In this document: piece after piece, positions 7,198 to 13,587 of the stretch | Numbering within the stretch: position 1 is the stretch's first letter | Layout: each line of letters starts with the position of its first letter | From: an uncultured Clostridia bacterium | GTDB lineage: Bacteria > Bacillota > Clostridia > Oscillospirales > Ruminococcaceae | Length of the DNA: 18,762 bases | Direction: 5' to 3' | NCBI GenBank assembly: GCA_947625455.1 | Contig: CANQOJ010000021.1 | Location: forward strand, 1 to 18,762 | Made by a program: the position numbers and the translations under genes | Notes under the pieces: generated by a model | What the model was told of the DNA's origin: nothing | Database searches by the model: none | Seen by the model: the letters and a program-made list of their open reading frames with translations, nothing else

Positions 7198-7335
7198 CCG
7201 TTGTGGGGTTAGCCGTTGTCGGGAATGCCGTCAACGGCAAATCCGTTAACGGGAAACCCGTTGTCGGGAATCCCGGCAACGGTAAAAACCGCGACGGCAA
7301 AACCCGCTGACGGTAAAAACCATCAACGGGTAAAT
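7198..7335. repeat. Nine-unit 15-bp array of small palindromes
   Basis: Units starting CCG at 7198, 7213, 7228, 7243, 7258, 7273, 7289, 7304 and 7320 follow the pattern CCGTTnnCGGgaaan. Most units are themselves short palindromes (CCGTTAACGG is perfect). Neighbouring units can also pair with each other, for example CCGTTGTCGGGA (7258) with TCCCGGCAACGG (7271-7282). The array ends 14 nt from the cotH stop codon. A minus-strand open frame through it would read degenerate FPTTG-like pentapeptides, but nothing else supports coding. Confidence 0.85.
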
Positions 7336-7349
7336 GCTTTATGGCAATC

Positions 7350-8753
7350 TCAAAATCCCATTTCTTGGTAAATTTCGGGTATTCGCTTTTCGAGATATTC
7401 AACTCTTTCGTTTATATATCCCGCAAATCCGTAGTGATAAGTATGGTTGAACTCACTGTTGAACAAGCTGTATTTGCCCCTGGGATCATTTTTAACGCTG
7501 TCCTGAAGCAACTCGTAAAGTTCATCACAGCCCTGCGAGTTGTACTCTTTCAGCCATTCCAAAACATCTTCGCAATAGCCTAAGTAGATTTTATAGTATT
7601 CGTCAACAGCCAGAAGCTTTGTTATAAGCGGTCTGTCTTTCGGTTCAGCCTCTCCCGTCAGTCCGTCTTTTATGTCCATCTGCGCACCGGGGCTTGGCGC
7701 AAATCCCCAGCCTGTCTGGTAAAAGCACAAGTCCATATCCCACGGTATAACGTGAAATACGCCGTCGTCAGCGTAAAGGCAGTAATTGTGCGCGGAGTAC
7801 CCGCCGTAACCGTCGCAGTGATGAATAACCGCGCCTGCCGCAATATACTTCAGCGCCGAATCCACATCAAGAACGCTCTCAATCTCTCCCTTTTCGCCGA
7901 GCGGCATTTCGTCAAGCACCTTTATCAGTTTCTTAAGGTCAGCCTTTGAGGTATCTTTTCCCTTTTTCTGCTTCATTGCCCAGGATTCCATATCGGGAGT
8001 AAGCGTAGAAAGTTCGTCGGCTTTGTAGAGATTGTGCTTTGTGCTGTCGAAAATTCTGTCAAGAAAGCTGTTGTCTATCTCCTCAACGCCCGTGTATAAC
8101 CCCAGAAGTTCACCGTTTACATAAACGTTGAAGAAAGTACACAGCGGTGTATATGCGTCCAAAACCCTCAGCGCTTCATATCCTGCATACTGACGGGCAT
8201 ATGAAACGTCAATGTAGTTGTTGCACAGAACAAGCTCGTCCAGCCCAAGAAACGTGTTGTCGGTGTATTTGTCGAACTTTATCTTGAACGGAAAACAAGT
8301 TTTTCCTGCTTTAACGGCTTCATTAAGCGTAGAATTACCGTGCGTTTTAATTCCGCAGTCGCTCACCGTTATATCGTCAACAGTGATATTTGCGCTTTGG
8401 TATTCTTTGTCCTTGGGCGACGCGCAAATAGCGTTCCAAGCGCTGTCCGCCATTTCAATACTAAGCGTGTGAACAGCTTTTTGGTTGAAGAAAGCGACAT
8501 ATTCGGGCTGTTGTTTTTGAGGAACAACGTAGTCTGAACTTGTATCACCGCTGTCAGTATAGGAGTTGTTGATTTTTTTGCTGTCGGTGCTGTTTTCGGT
8601 GCTTGTAGCGTCAGTATAGGAAGAATTGCTGTTATCGCCGAAAATCCCGCTCCACAGTTCGCTTGAAGAGTTGCCGTCAGTACTTGTGCCGGAACACCCC
8701 GAAAGCGAACAAGCCAAAGTAAATGCAATAAATAATGCCGTGACTTTTTTCAT
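7350..8753 (-). CDS. cotH: CotH-family protein kinase, lipoprotein
   Basis: This 467-residue protein has a lipoprotein signal (hydrophobic residues 4-17, lipobox LSGC with Cys20), so it is probably exported and membrane-anchored. A Ser/Thr/Asp/Asn-rich linker (21-78) precedes the CotH domain (about 85-450). Visible CotH signatures are HGNSTL (138-143), FPFKIKF, FFNVYVNGELLGLYTGVEEID (EEID at 224-227) and VIPWDMDLCF (PWDMD at 337-341, the metal-binding region). In Bacillus, CotH is a spore-coat kinase that phosphorylates coat proteins. The lipoprotein form in clostridia is often of unknown substrate, so the sporulation role is inferred from family and neighbours. ATG 8753 has GGGGGA just upstream on the minus strand. 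The longer frame to 8870 enters a repeat and is not used. Confidence 0.88.
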   Translation of the reverse strand: MKKVTALFIAFTLACSLSGCSGTSTDGNSSSELWSGIFGDNSNSSYTDATSTENSTDSKKINNSYTDSGDTSSDYVVPQKQQPEYVAFFNQKAVHTLSIEMADSAWNAICASPKDKEYQSANITVDDITVSDCGIKTHGNSTLNEAVKAGKTCFPFKIKFDKYTDNTFLGLDELVLCNNYIDVSYARQYAGYEALRVLDAYTPLCTFFNVYVNGELLGLYTGVEEIDNSFLDRIFDSTKHNLYKADELSTLTPDMESWAMKQKKGKDTSKADLKKLIKVLDEMPLGEKGEIESVLDVDSALKYIAAGAVIHHCDGYGGYSAHNYCLYADDGVFHVIPWDMDLCFYQTGWGFAPSPGAQMDIKDGLTGEAEPKDRPLITKLLAVDEYYKIYLGYCEDVLEWLKEYNSQGCDELYELLQDSVKNDPRGKYSLFNSEFNHTYHYGFAGYINERVEYLEKRIPEIYQEMGF

Positions 8754-8822
8754 GATATTTCCCCCTAAAAAAGTTGAACCGTTGGTGAAATTAGACTTTA
8801 AACTGTATAAAAAACCAAGTGG

Positions 8823-8978
8823 CAGACTGTAGAGAAAGTCCCAGATGCACGCATTATGCGCTGCGCGCAAAACGCTGAAGCGGTGCTGCGGCTAGGCTTT
8901 GTGCCTGCACGCATTATCCGCCTACGGCGGAAAACGCTGTGCCGCTGACGCAGCAGATGGGGCTTTATCTACAGTCTG
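8823..8978 (+). mobile_element. MITE-like element copy 2 (complete, 156 bp)
   Basis: Terminal inverted repeats are CAGACTGTAGAGAAAGTCCC (8823-8842) and GGGGCTTTATCTACAGTCTG (8959-8978), which are complementary with two mismatches. The interior contains two related modules (GCATTATGCGC...AAAACGCTG and GCATTATCCGCC...AAAACGCTG). It carries no open frame and no obvious target-site duplication. It lies in the divergent cotH/spoVAC control region, 70 nt upstream of the cotH start. Confidence 0.85.
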
Positions 8979-9097
8979 ACAGACGTGACCTGTGACAATA
9001 ATCATTATATCACTGTTTAACTTTAATTGCAAGCATTTTACGACAAAATTCACAAAATTTTAAGATTATATGAATTTTTTCGGCAATTTACGCAATA

Positions 9098-9278
9098 CTA
9101 GAAGCTAGAGATTAAGAAGTTAGAGGCTAGAGTTTAATCTAAATGTGGTTGCTAGAAGCTAGAGATTAAGAGGCTAGAGGCTAGAGTTTTGAACAAAGAG
9201 CGTCAGAAATCGGTTGCCCACATTGTCATAATCCAAACCTTAAATCCAGCATCTAGCATCTTAATCTCTAGCTTCTAG
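9098..9278. repeat. CTAGAAGCTAGAG repeat cluster (two direct, one inverted copy)
   Basis: CTAGAAGCTAGAGATTAAGA occurs at 9098 and again at 9152. The inverted form TTAATCTCTAGCTTCTAG is at 9261-9278, so the region can fold on itself just before spoVAC. The inverted copy ends 4 nt before the spoVAC ribosome site (AAAGGAG, 9283-9289). Related copies are at 6750-6895 and 11484-11521. I see no gene in the gap 8979-9300. Confidence 0.75.
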
Positions 9279-9300
9279 AAGGAAAGGAGTTGCATTTAAA

Positions 9301-9744
9301 ATGAATATATCTAATGAAGAATACGGAGAAATAGCAAAGCGCGTATCACCTCCCTCGGCAATGACTAAAACCATTCCCATGGCTTTCTTAATAGGCGGAG
9401 GAATTTGCGTTCTGGGAGAAGCTTTGCTTAATATGTACGCTGCGCTTGGGTTCAGTCAGGACAATTCCGCCGCGCTTACGTCAATGACGCTGATTTTCCT
9501 TAGCGCATTGTTTACGGGTTTAAAGCTGTACGACAGGATTGCCCAGCATGCGGGTGCAGGCACGCTTGTTCCTATAACGGGATTTGCAAACTCGGTGGTG
9601 TCTCCCGCGCTTGATTTCAAAACAGAGGGCTTTGTATTAGGGCTTGGCGCGAAGATGTTCACAATCGCAGGACCTGTGCTTGTGTACGGAATTTCCGCGT
9701 CAATAATCTACGGCATTATTTACTATATCGTAAAACTTTTCTAG
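9301..9744 (+). CDS. spoVAC: Stage V sporulation protein AC (SpoVAC)
   Basis: This is an inner-membrane component of the SpoVA channel that moves dipicolinic acid (Ca-DPA) into the forespore and out again on germination. In Bacillus, SpoVAC behaves as a mechanosensitive channel. The 147-residue product starts with a polar stretch (YGEIAKRVSPPS). Membrane helices follow at about 26-48, 58-76 and 115-145, with the conserved AGAGTLVPITGFANSVVSPALDFKTEG segment (80s-100s) split across the middle. The length fits the family (about 150). AAAGGAG at 9283-9289 serves ATG 9301. It is followed 25 nt later by spoVAD, so it is the first gene of the operon. A sigma-G promoter is expected, but I could not place one with confidence in the upstream repeats. 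Confidence 0.94.
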   Translation: MNISNEEYGEIAKRVSPPSAMTKTIPMAFLIGGGICVLGEALLNMYAALGFSQDNSAALTSMTLIFLSALFTGLKLYDRIAQHAGAGTLVPITGFANSVVSPALDFKTEGFVLGLGAKMFTIAGPVLVYGISASIIYGIIYYIVKLF

Positions 9745-9769
9745 CCTAACGTCAAAAGGAGTGATTGAA

Positions 9770-10774
9770 ATGGCGATAAGAGAGGGCAAAACCTTTCGTT
9801 ACAGCAACGCGTCTATTATGTCATATGCGTCGGTTGTCGGAAAGACAGAAAGCGAGGGACCGTACGGCGACGAATTTGACGAGGTAATAGAGGACAACAA
9901 GGGCGGCGCGGAAACATTTGAACAGGCGGAGGGCTTGTTCCAGCAAAAAGCGCTTCAGCGCGCAATGGACAAAACCGCGCTTACTGCTGACAAAATGGAT
10001 TTAATCTTTGCGGGCGATTTGCTTAACCAATGCACGGGTTCATCTTACGGGCTTAAGGACTTCTATATACCGTTTCTGGGCATTTTCGGCGCTTGCTCAA
10101 CATTTGCACAAGGTCTTTTGCTTGCGGGGGCAATGGTAAATGCGGGATATGTCGACAATGCGGCGGCGGTCACATCTTCACACTTTTCGTCAGCTGAAAG
10201 GCAGTTCAGATTTCCGCTGAACTATGGCGGAGTACGAACGCCTACTGCACAGTGGACAGCGACAGCTGCGGGCGCGGCAATAGTTGCCGCAACGCAGAAG
10301 CCGCCGTTTATACGCGCCGCGACAGTCGGCAAAATTGAGGACATGGGAATATCCGACCTGAACAACATGGGCGCGGCAATGGCAGGCGCGGCATATGACA
10401 CAATTCTGCGCCACTTCAGGCATATGGGAACGGGAGTTGACAGCTACGACCTGATAATAACAGGCGATTTAGGGCAGGTAGGTTCGGATATGCTGTATGA
10501 ATTGTTCAAGCGTGATGGGATTGATATTGAAAAGCGCCATAAGGACTGCGGACTGCTGCTGTATGACCGTGAAAAGCAGGACGTTCATGCGGGAGGTTCG
10601 GGCTGCGGATGTTCCGCGGCAATGATGTGCGGGCATTTTCTGAAGCACGTTGAAAATGGTGATTTAAAGCGCATACTCTACGCCGCAACAGGCGCGCTTA
10701 TGTCGCCCACAATGGTACAGCAGGGCGGGAATATACCCGGAATTTCCCATGCTGTTGAGATATGCTACAAATAA
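9770..10774 (+). CDS. spoVAD: Stage V sporulation protein AD (SpoVAD)
   Basis: SpoVAD is a thiolase/ketoacyl-synthase-fold protein that binds dipicolinic acid for the SpoVA channel. The 334-residue product shows VVGKTESEGPYGDEFD near the N-terminus (about 22-37), then FAGDLLNQCTGSSYGL (about 82-97), SSHFSSAERQFRFP and HAGGSGCGCSAAM (near 275-287). The C-terminal TGALMSPTMVQQGGNIPGI is as in other SpoVAD proteins. Its length is the family standard of about 338. ATG 9770 is chosen because AAGGAG (9756-9761) sits 8 nt upstream; GTG 9761 overlaps that site. The stop codon is followed after a single base by a MITE-like element. Confidence 0.95.
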   Translation: MAIREGKTFRYSNASIMSYASVVGKTESEGPYGDEFDEVIEDNKGGAETFEQAEGLFQQKALQRAMDKTALTADKMDLIFAGDLLNQCTGSSYGLKDFYIPFLGIFGACSTFAQGLLLAGAMVNAGYVDNAAAVTSSHFSSAERQFRFPLNYGGVRTPTAQWTATAAGAAIVAATQKPPFIRAATVGKIEDMGISDLNNMGAAMAGAAYDTILRHFRHMGTGVDSYDLIITGDLGQVGSDMLYELFKRDGIDIEKRHKDCGLLLYDREKQDVHAGGSGCGCSAAMMCGHFLKHVENGDLKRILYAATGALMSPTMVQQGGNIPGISHAVEICYK

Positions 10775-10775
10775 T

Positions 10776-10905
10776 CAGACTGTAGATAAAGCCCATCTGC
10801 TGCGTCAGCGGCACTGCGGGCAGGCACAAAGCCTAGCCGCAGCACCGCTTCAGCGTTTTCCGCGTAGCGGATAATGCGTGCATCTGGGACTTTCTCTACA
10901 GTCTG
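10776..10905 (-). mobile_element. MITE-like element copy 3 (complete, 130 bp, inverted)
   Basis: It runs from CAGACTGTAGATAAAGCCCA (10776) to ACTTTCTCTACAGTCTG (ending 10905). Read on the minus strand it equals copy 2 minus about 26 bp, that is, one of the two internal GCATTATCCGC...AAAACGCTG modules. It lies directly after spoVAD and 47 nt before spoVAE, inside what is normally a tight operon. No clear target-site duplication is visible. Confidence 0.85.
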
Positions 10906-10952
10906 ATACTTGAATTATCATACAGGCTGAACTAATGAAATGGAGAACAAAT

Positions 10953-11333
10953 ATGGATATGTTTATGGAATATGTCTGGGCATTTATTATAGGCGGTCTT
11001 CTCTGCGCGGTAGGGCAGGTGCTTATTGACCTCACCAAACTCACCCCCGCAAGAATACTGACATCTTACGTTGTAGCGGGAGTTATCCTCGGCGCAATAG
11101 GGGTTTACGAACCGCTTATTGAACTTGCGGGCGGCGGCGCAACAGTCCCGCTCACGGGATTTGGGAACTTGCTCGCAAAAGGCGTCCGCGAAGCCGTCGA
11201 CGAAAACGGCTTGCTCGGCGCGTTTATGGGCGGTTTTACCTCCGCGGCAGTCGGCGTCTCAGCCGCAATTTTCTTCGGTCTTATCGCCGCGCTTATCTTC
11301 AAACCCGGCACTAAGATTAACGAAAATCCTTGA
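10953..11333 (+). CDS. spoVAE: Stage V sporulation protein AE (SpoVAE/SpoVAEb)
   Basis: This small membrane subunit of the SpoVA dipicolinate channel has 126 residues. Conserved segments are GGLLCAVGQVLIDLTKLTPA, ILGAIGVYEPLIELAGGGAT, VPLTGFGNLLAKGV and a C-terminal membrane helix before FKPGTK. Three to four membrane helices fit the roughly 116-residue family. ATG 10953 has GGAGA at 10942-10946. ATG 10935 in frame lacks a site, and ATG 10959 or 10965 are possible shorter starts. It is separated from spoVAD by 178 nt containing the MITE-like insertion. spoVAA, AB and AF are not present in the window, consistent with the minimal C-D-E set of many Clostridia. Confidence 0.93.
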   Translation: MDMFMEYVWAFIIGGLLCAVGQVLIDLTKLTPARILTSYVVAGVILGAIGVYEPLIELAGGGATVPLTGFGNLLAKGVREAVDENGLLGAFMGGFTSAAVGVSAAIFFGLIAALIFKPGTKINENP

Positions 11334-11344
11334 CGGGGAGAGAA

Positions 11345-11380
11345 CAAGGGGAAAACTTTTTGGAAAAAGTTTTCCCCTTG
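11345..11380 (+). terminator. Perfect 17-bp hairpin after spoVAE
   Basis: CAAGGGGAAAACTTTTT (11345-11361) and AAAAAGTTTTCCCCTTG (11364-11380) are exact complements around a GG loop, starting 11 nt after the spoVAE stop. It is a strong, symmetric stem that could stop transcription either way. A related, imperfect hairpin is at 11780-11807. Confidence 0.6.
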
Positions 11381-11448
11381 AACCCTTTTCAAAAACTTTC
11401 ATTACGGCTGATAACGGTGGGGTTCTTTTGCTCATAATAGGAAAAGAA

Positions 11449-11591
11449 CGTAACCCTACCGAGGGTTTGTGCTCCTTTGTTCTAAACTCTAGTTTCTAGC
11501 TTCTTAATCTCTAGCTTCTAGAAGTTGAGCGCAAACCCCCGATAGGATAACGCTCTCTGACACCAAAGCCCGACGCGGCGGCGGGCGATGC
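11449..11591. repeat. Repeat mosaic: heptad copy plus partial element-A-like hairpins
   Basis: A small hairpin (AACCCT, ACCG, AGGGTT; 11452-11467) is followed by an inverted heptad copy at 11484-11521 (CTAGTTTCTAGC, then TTAATCTCTAGCTTCTAG). GAGCG...CGCTCTCTGACA (11527-11561) follows, and it matches the left hairpin region of element A (about 1001-1033). No gene is seen in the gap 11334-11973. Confidence 0.55.
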
Positions 11592-11772
11592 GGTATACAG
11601 TGGACAAGGGACAGTATACAGTTGCGGTATCTGCTCCGCAGATGTTATTAGATTGTTTTTGAATTAGGAGAGCGTAAACCCACGGTAGGTTTACGCTCTT
11701 TGGTTTAAAAACAATCTAAATTTCCGCGAAGCGGCACCTTTGCTGTATACTGTACATTGTACCCTGTCAATT
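11592..11772. repeat. Palindromic repeat element C
   Basis: The outer inverted repeats are GGTATACAGTGGAC and GTATACAG on the left against CTGTATACTGTACATTG on the right. The inner block GGTATCTGC...TTATTAGATTGTTTTTGAATTA pairs with AAAACAATCTAAATTTCCGC, around the central terminator-like hairpin. The architecture matches elements A and D. It lies left of the DUF1492-XRE-ImmA cassette. Confidence 0.75.
11669..11699. terminator. Terminator-like core hairpin of element C
   Basis: AGAGCGTAAACC (11669-11680) and GGTTTACGCTCT (11688-11699) form a perfect 12-bp stem with a 7-nt loop, followed by TTGGTTT. It is the same core as 1244-1274. Confidence 0.5.
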
Positions 11773-11779
11773 GACAACA

Positions 11780-11807
11780 GGGGGAACTTTTTCAAAAGTT
11801 TTCCCCC
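11780..11807. terminator. Imperfect hairpin related to 11345-11380
   Basis: GGGGGAACTTTTT can pair with AAAAGTTTTCCCCC, with a small asymmetric internal loop. The motif shares GGGGAAAACTTTT with the hairpin after spoVAE. Its role is unclear; it could be a terminator or a degenerate repeat. Confidence 0.35.
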
Positions 11808-11897
11808 TTGCTAAAACCACCCCTTGGCGTACATTGTTTGTTGTGCATAAATTGAAGTTTGGAATTTGTTCAATGTTCACAAAATTTGTGAAATATG

Positions 11898-11926
11898 AAA
11901 AAAGCCCTTGACAACTACAAGGCTTT
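11898..11926. promoter_or_regulatory. Dyad overlapping the cassette promoter, candidate operator
   Basis: AAAAGCCCTTG (11898 onward) and CAAGGCTTTT (to 11926) are inverted arms, with one extra C, around ACAACTA. They cover the -35 box and part of the spacer. The position suits repression by the XRE protein encoded two genes downstream. That link is inference. Confidence 0.5.
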
Positions 11927-11935
11927 TGTGTATAA
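11907..11935 (+). promoter_or_regulatory. Perfect consensus sigma-A promoter of the DUF1492-XRE-ImmA cassette
   Basis: TTGACA (11907-11912), exactly 17 nt, then TATAAT (11930-11935). Transcription would begin about 30 nt upstream of ATG 11974. Such a strong promoter usually needs repression, and a dyad overlaps it. Confidence 0.85.
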
Positions 11936-11973
11936 TTGTTCATAGAGAGGTAAAAAACGAAAGAAGTGATAGA

Positions 11974-12390
11974 ATGAACTGTCTTGAACTGCTGAAAAAA
12001 GCGAGAGAATGTGAACTTAGCGTACAAGCTGAGCTTGAACATATAGAACGTCTGCACAGGATTATGCGGACGTCGGGGAAAAGCCAAAGATATGCACAGC
12101 AGATAGCCGAGAAGCTGGCGAGGCTTGAAGCTGAACTGAATGCCGAAATCGACAGGGCTGTTGATGTAAAACGCGAAGCATTGTGCGTGCTGAGCATACT
12201 TGACGGGAATGAGCGCACGGTTCTTTACAGGTACTACATTCTCGGCGAGGACTGGAACATGATTGCCGATAAAATGTTCTTCAGTGAACGCCGGGTGTAT
12301 TATTACCGGAAGTCCGCGCTTGATAAAATTAACAAAAAATATGACCAAAGGAGTAATTTATGGATTCAGCAGCAAGAATTAAGGAACTGA
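11974..12390 (+). CDS. Sigma-70 region 4-like protein (DUF1492/ArpU-like)
   Basis: This 138-residue protein has an N-terminal coiled-coil region rich in Glu/Lys/Arg (about 1-70). A C-terminal helix-turn-helix follows: LDGNERTVLYRYYILGEDW, then NMIADKMFFSERRVYYYRKSALDKI (about 76-122), with the sigma region 4 pattern. Similar proteins are late-gene activators or regulators of phages and integrative elements in Firmicutes. ATG 11974 follows a weak AGAAGTGA site. The gene overlaps the XRE gene by 31 nt, so the two are translationally linked. It is the first gene behind a perfect sigma-A promoter. The exact target is unknown. Confidence 0.75.
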   Translation: MNCLELLKKARECELSVQAELEHIERLHRIMRTSGKSQRYAQQIAEKLARLEAELNAEIDRAVDVKREALCVLSILDGNERTVLYRYYILGEDWNMIADKMFFSERRVYYYRKSALDKINKKYDQRSNLWIQQQELRN

Positions 12391-12854
12391 GAATGAAGCT
12401 TGGCATAAGCCAGGCAAAACTCGCGAGAATGGTCGGCGTTACGCCCGCGGCTGTAGGCAATTATGAACAAGGGATAAGCTTTCCGAAATCAGAAGTTCTC
12501 AAAAAGCTTTTCGGTGCGCTTAACTGCACGCCAAACGAGTTCTTTGAAGTGGCGGAGCTGTACACCGAAAAGGATTACGAGCATTTCAAAGTCTACGCGA
12601 AACTGAGCGAAGATGAAAAGGCGCTTGTCGAAGAGTGCAGCAAAAAGGATTTCGAGCATCTGAAGATGTACAAACAGCTGAACGGCGACAGCAGGCAGAT
12701 TGTTGACGAATGCACGGAATTTGAGTTTTCAAAGGTAAACAACAATACAATCAAGGTTGCGGCGAGAGGCGGAAGCGCCGAAATCGGCTTGAAAAAGCGC
12801 TCAGGCAAGAACATTCTTGACGCTGAAAACTATAACTCAAAGCGCAAAAAATGA
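12360..12854 (+). CDS. XRE-family transcriptional regulator
   Basis: This 164-residue DNA-binding protein has an N-terminal HTH_3 domain (about 6-60: IKELRMKLGISQAKLARMVG, TPAAVGNYEQGISFP). A roughly 100-residue C-terminal part contains two imperfect repeats (EKDYEHFKVYAKLSEDEKALVEEC and KKDFEHLKMYKQLNGDSRQIVDEC), probably a dimerisation region. AAAGGAG precedes ATG 12360. It overlaps the upstream gene by 31 nt and the ImmA-like gene by 4 nt (ATGA). By analogy to ImmR/ImmA of ICEBs1 it would repress the cassette promoter until cleaved by the adjacent peptidase; that role is inference. Confidence 0.87.
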   Translation: MDSAARIKELRMKLGISQAKLARMVGVTPAAVGNYEQGISFPKSEVLKKLFGALNCTPNEFFEVAELYTEKDYEHFKVYAKLSEDEKALVEECSKKDFEHLKMYKQLNGDSRQIVDECTEFEFSKVNNNTIKVAARGGSAEIGLKKRSGKNILDAENYNSKRKK

Positions 12855-13390
12855 CGGTATTCGAGGTGTACGAAAAGGCGGGGATATGTTCGCTTCCGAT
12901 AAGTCCGGAGGAAACCGCAGATTTACTTGGGATAAAGCTTGTAAGCTATCGTTCCATGACGGAGTGTTACGACATTTCCATGCGCGAGCTGTACTTAAAA
13001 AGCCGTTACGGGTTTTCGTACTGCGAGGACGGCGTGTATATTGTCGCGGTTAACGAAAATTCCTGCGGGGATAGGCGCAGGCGGTTTACTATAGCTCACG
13101 AGATTGCGCACTGCGTTTTAGGGCATATTTCGCATATTGACGACACAGCGCAAAACGAACGTGCGGCGGACAGATTTGCAGCAGATTTCCTGGCGCCTAT
13201 CGGTGTTTTGCGCAAGTGCGGGGCGTTTGACTCCCGCGAGATAGCAAGGCTCTGCGGCATTTCGGCAGCTGCTGCGGAGATTTGCGGGAAACGGGTACGG
13301 TCGGGAGAAAGGGTTGCGGACGAGGAAGCGATAAACGAAAGGTTTTGGCGTTTTATAGCACGGTATAAGTCAGTATACAGCGGACGATAA
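12851..13390 (+). CDS. ImmA/IrrE-family metallopeptidase
   Basis: This 179-residue zinc peptidase has the motif FTIAHEIAHCVLGH (HEIAH at 83-87). The likely third ligand is Glu103 in NERAADRFAADFLAP, the hallmark of the family (formerly DUF955). Family members such as ImmA cleave a partner XRE repressor, which here is encoded immediately upstream with an ATGA overlap. The start is fixed by that overlap; AAAGCGC is only a weak site, so translation is probably coupled. The C-terminal codons (KSVYSGR and TAA) lie within the outer repeat of element D, so the native end may have been replaced by repeat sequence. Confidence 0.88.
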   Translation: MTVFEVYEKAGICSLPISPEETADLLGIKLVSYRSMTECYDISMRELYLKSRYGFSYCEDGVYIVAVNENSCGDRRRRFTIAHEIAHCVLGHISHIDDTAQNERAADRFAADFLAPIGVLRKCGAFDSREIARLCGISAAAAEICGKRVRSGERVADEEAINERFWRFIARYKSVYSGR

Positions 13391-13582
13391 ACAGTATACA
13401 GTGTACAATGGACAGTAGTCAGTTATGGTATCCGCTGGCGCGGATATTATTAGATTGTTTTGGAATTAGTAGAGCGTAAGCAACCGGTTGCTTGTGTGCT
13501 TTTAACCCAAAAACAATCCAATAATATCCGCGTCAGCGGATACCATAACTGACTACTGTCCATTGTCCATTGTATACTGACA
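13369..13582. repeat. Palindromic repeat element D
   Basis: The left arm (TATACAGTGTACAATGGAC, GTAGTCAGTTATGGTATCCG, TATTATTAGATTGTTTTGG) and the right arm are inverted copies of one another over about 75 bp with few mismatches. The right arm carries the complements of those blocks and ends in GTATACTGAC at 13582. The centre holds the perfect palindrome AGCAACCGGTTGCT in place of the usual AGAGCGTAAACC stem. This is the cleanest copy of the family. It overlaps the end of the ImmA-like gene. Confidence 0.85.
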
Positions 13583-13587
13583 ACAAG

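Noticed and set aside
7198..7335. CRISPR array
   Set aside because: The repeats are 15 bp with no unique spacers and no cas genes are present.
7184..7402. 72-codon minus-strand frame giving FPTTG/FPLTD pentapeptide repeats
   Set aside because: The pentapeptides are just the 15-bp DNA array read in frame. The frame overlaps the cotH end, lacks a ribosome site and the array units vary like noncoding palindromes.
8823..10905. Target-site duplications flanking the MITE-like copies
   Set aside because: The bases flanking copies 2 and 3 do not form a clear direct repeat, so I do not claim one or assign a transposase family.
12817..13053. 78-codon frame overlapping the XRE and ImmA-like genes
   Set aside because: It is out of frame with two strong overlapping genes and has no family features.
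11974..13390. Intact prophage or integrative element
   Set aside because: Only three regulatory genes are present. No integrase, excisionase, structural or conjugation genes and no att-like direct repeats are visible within the window.
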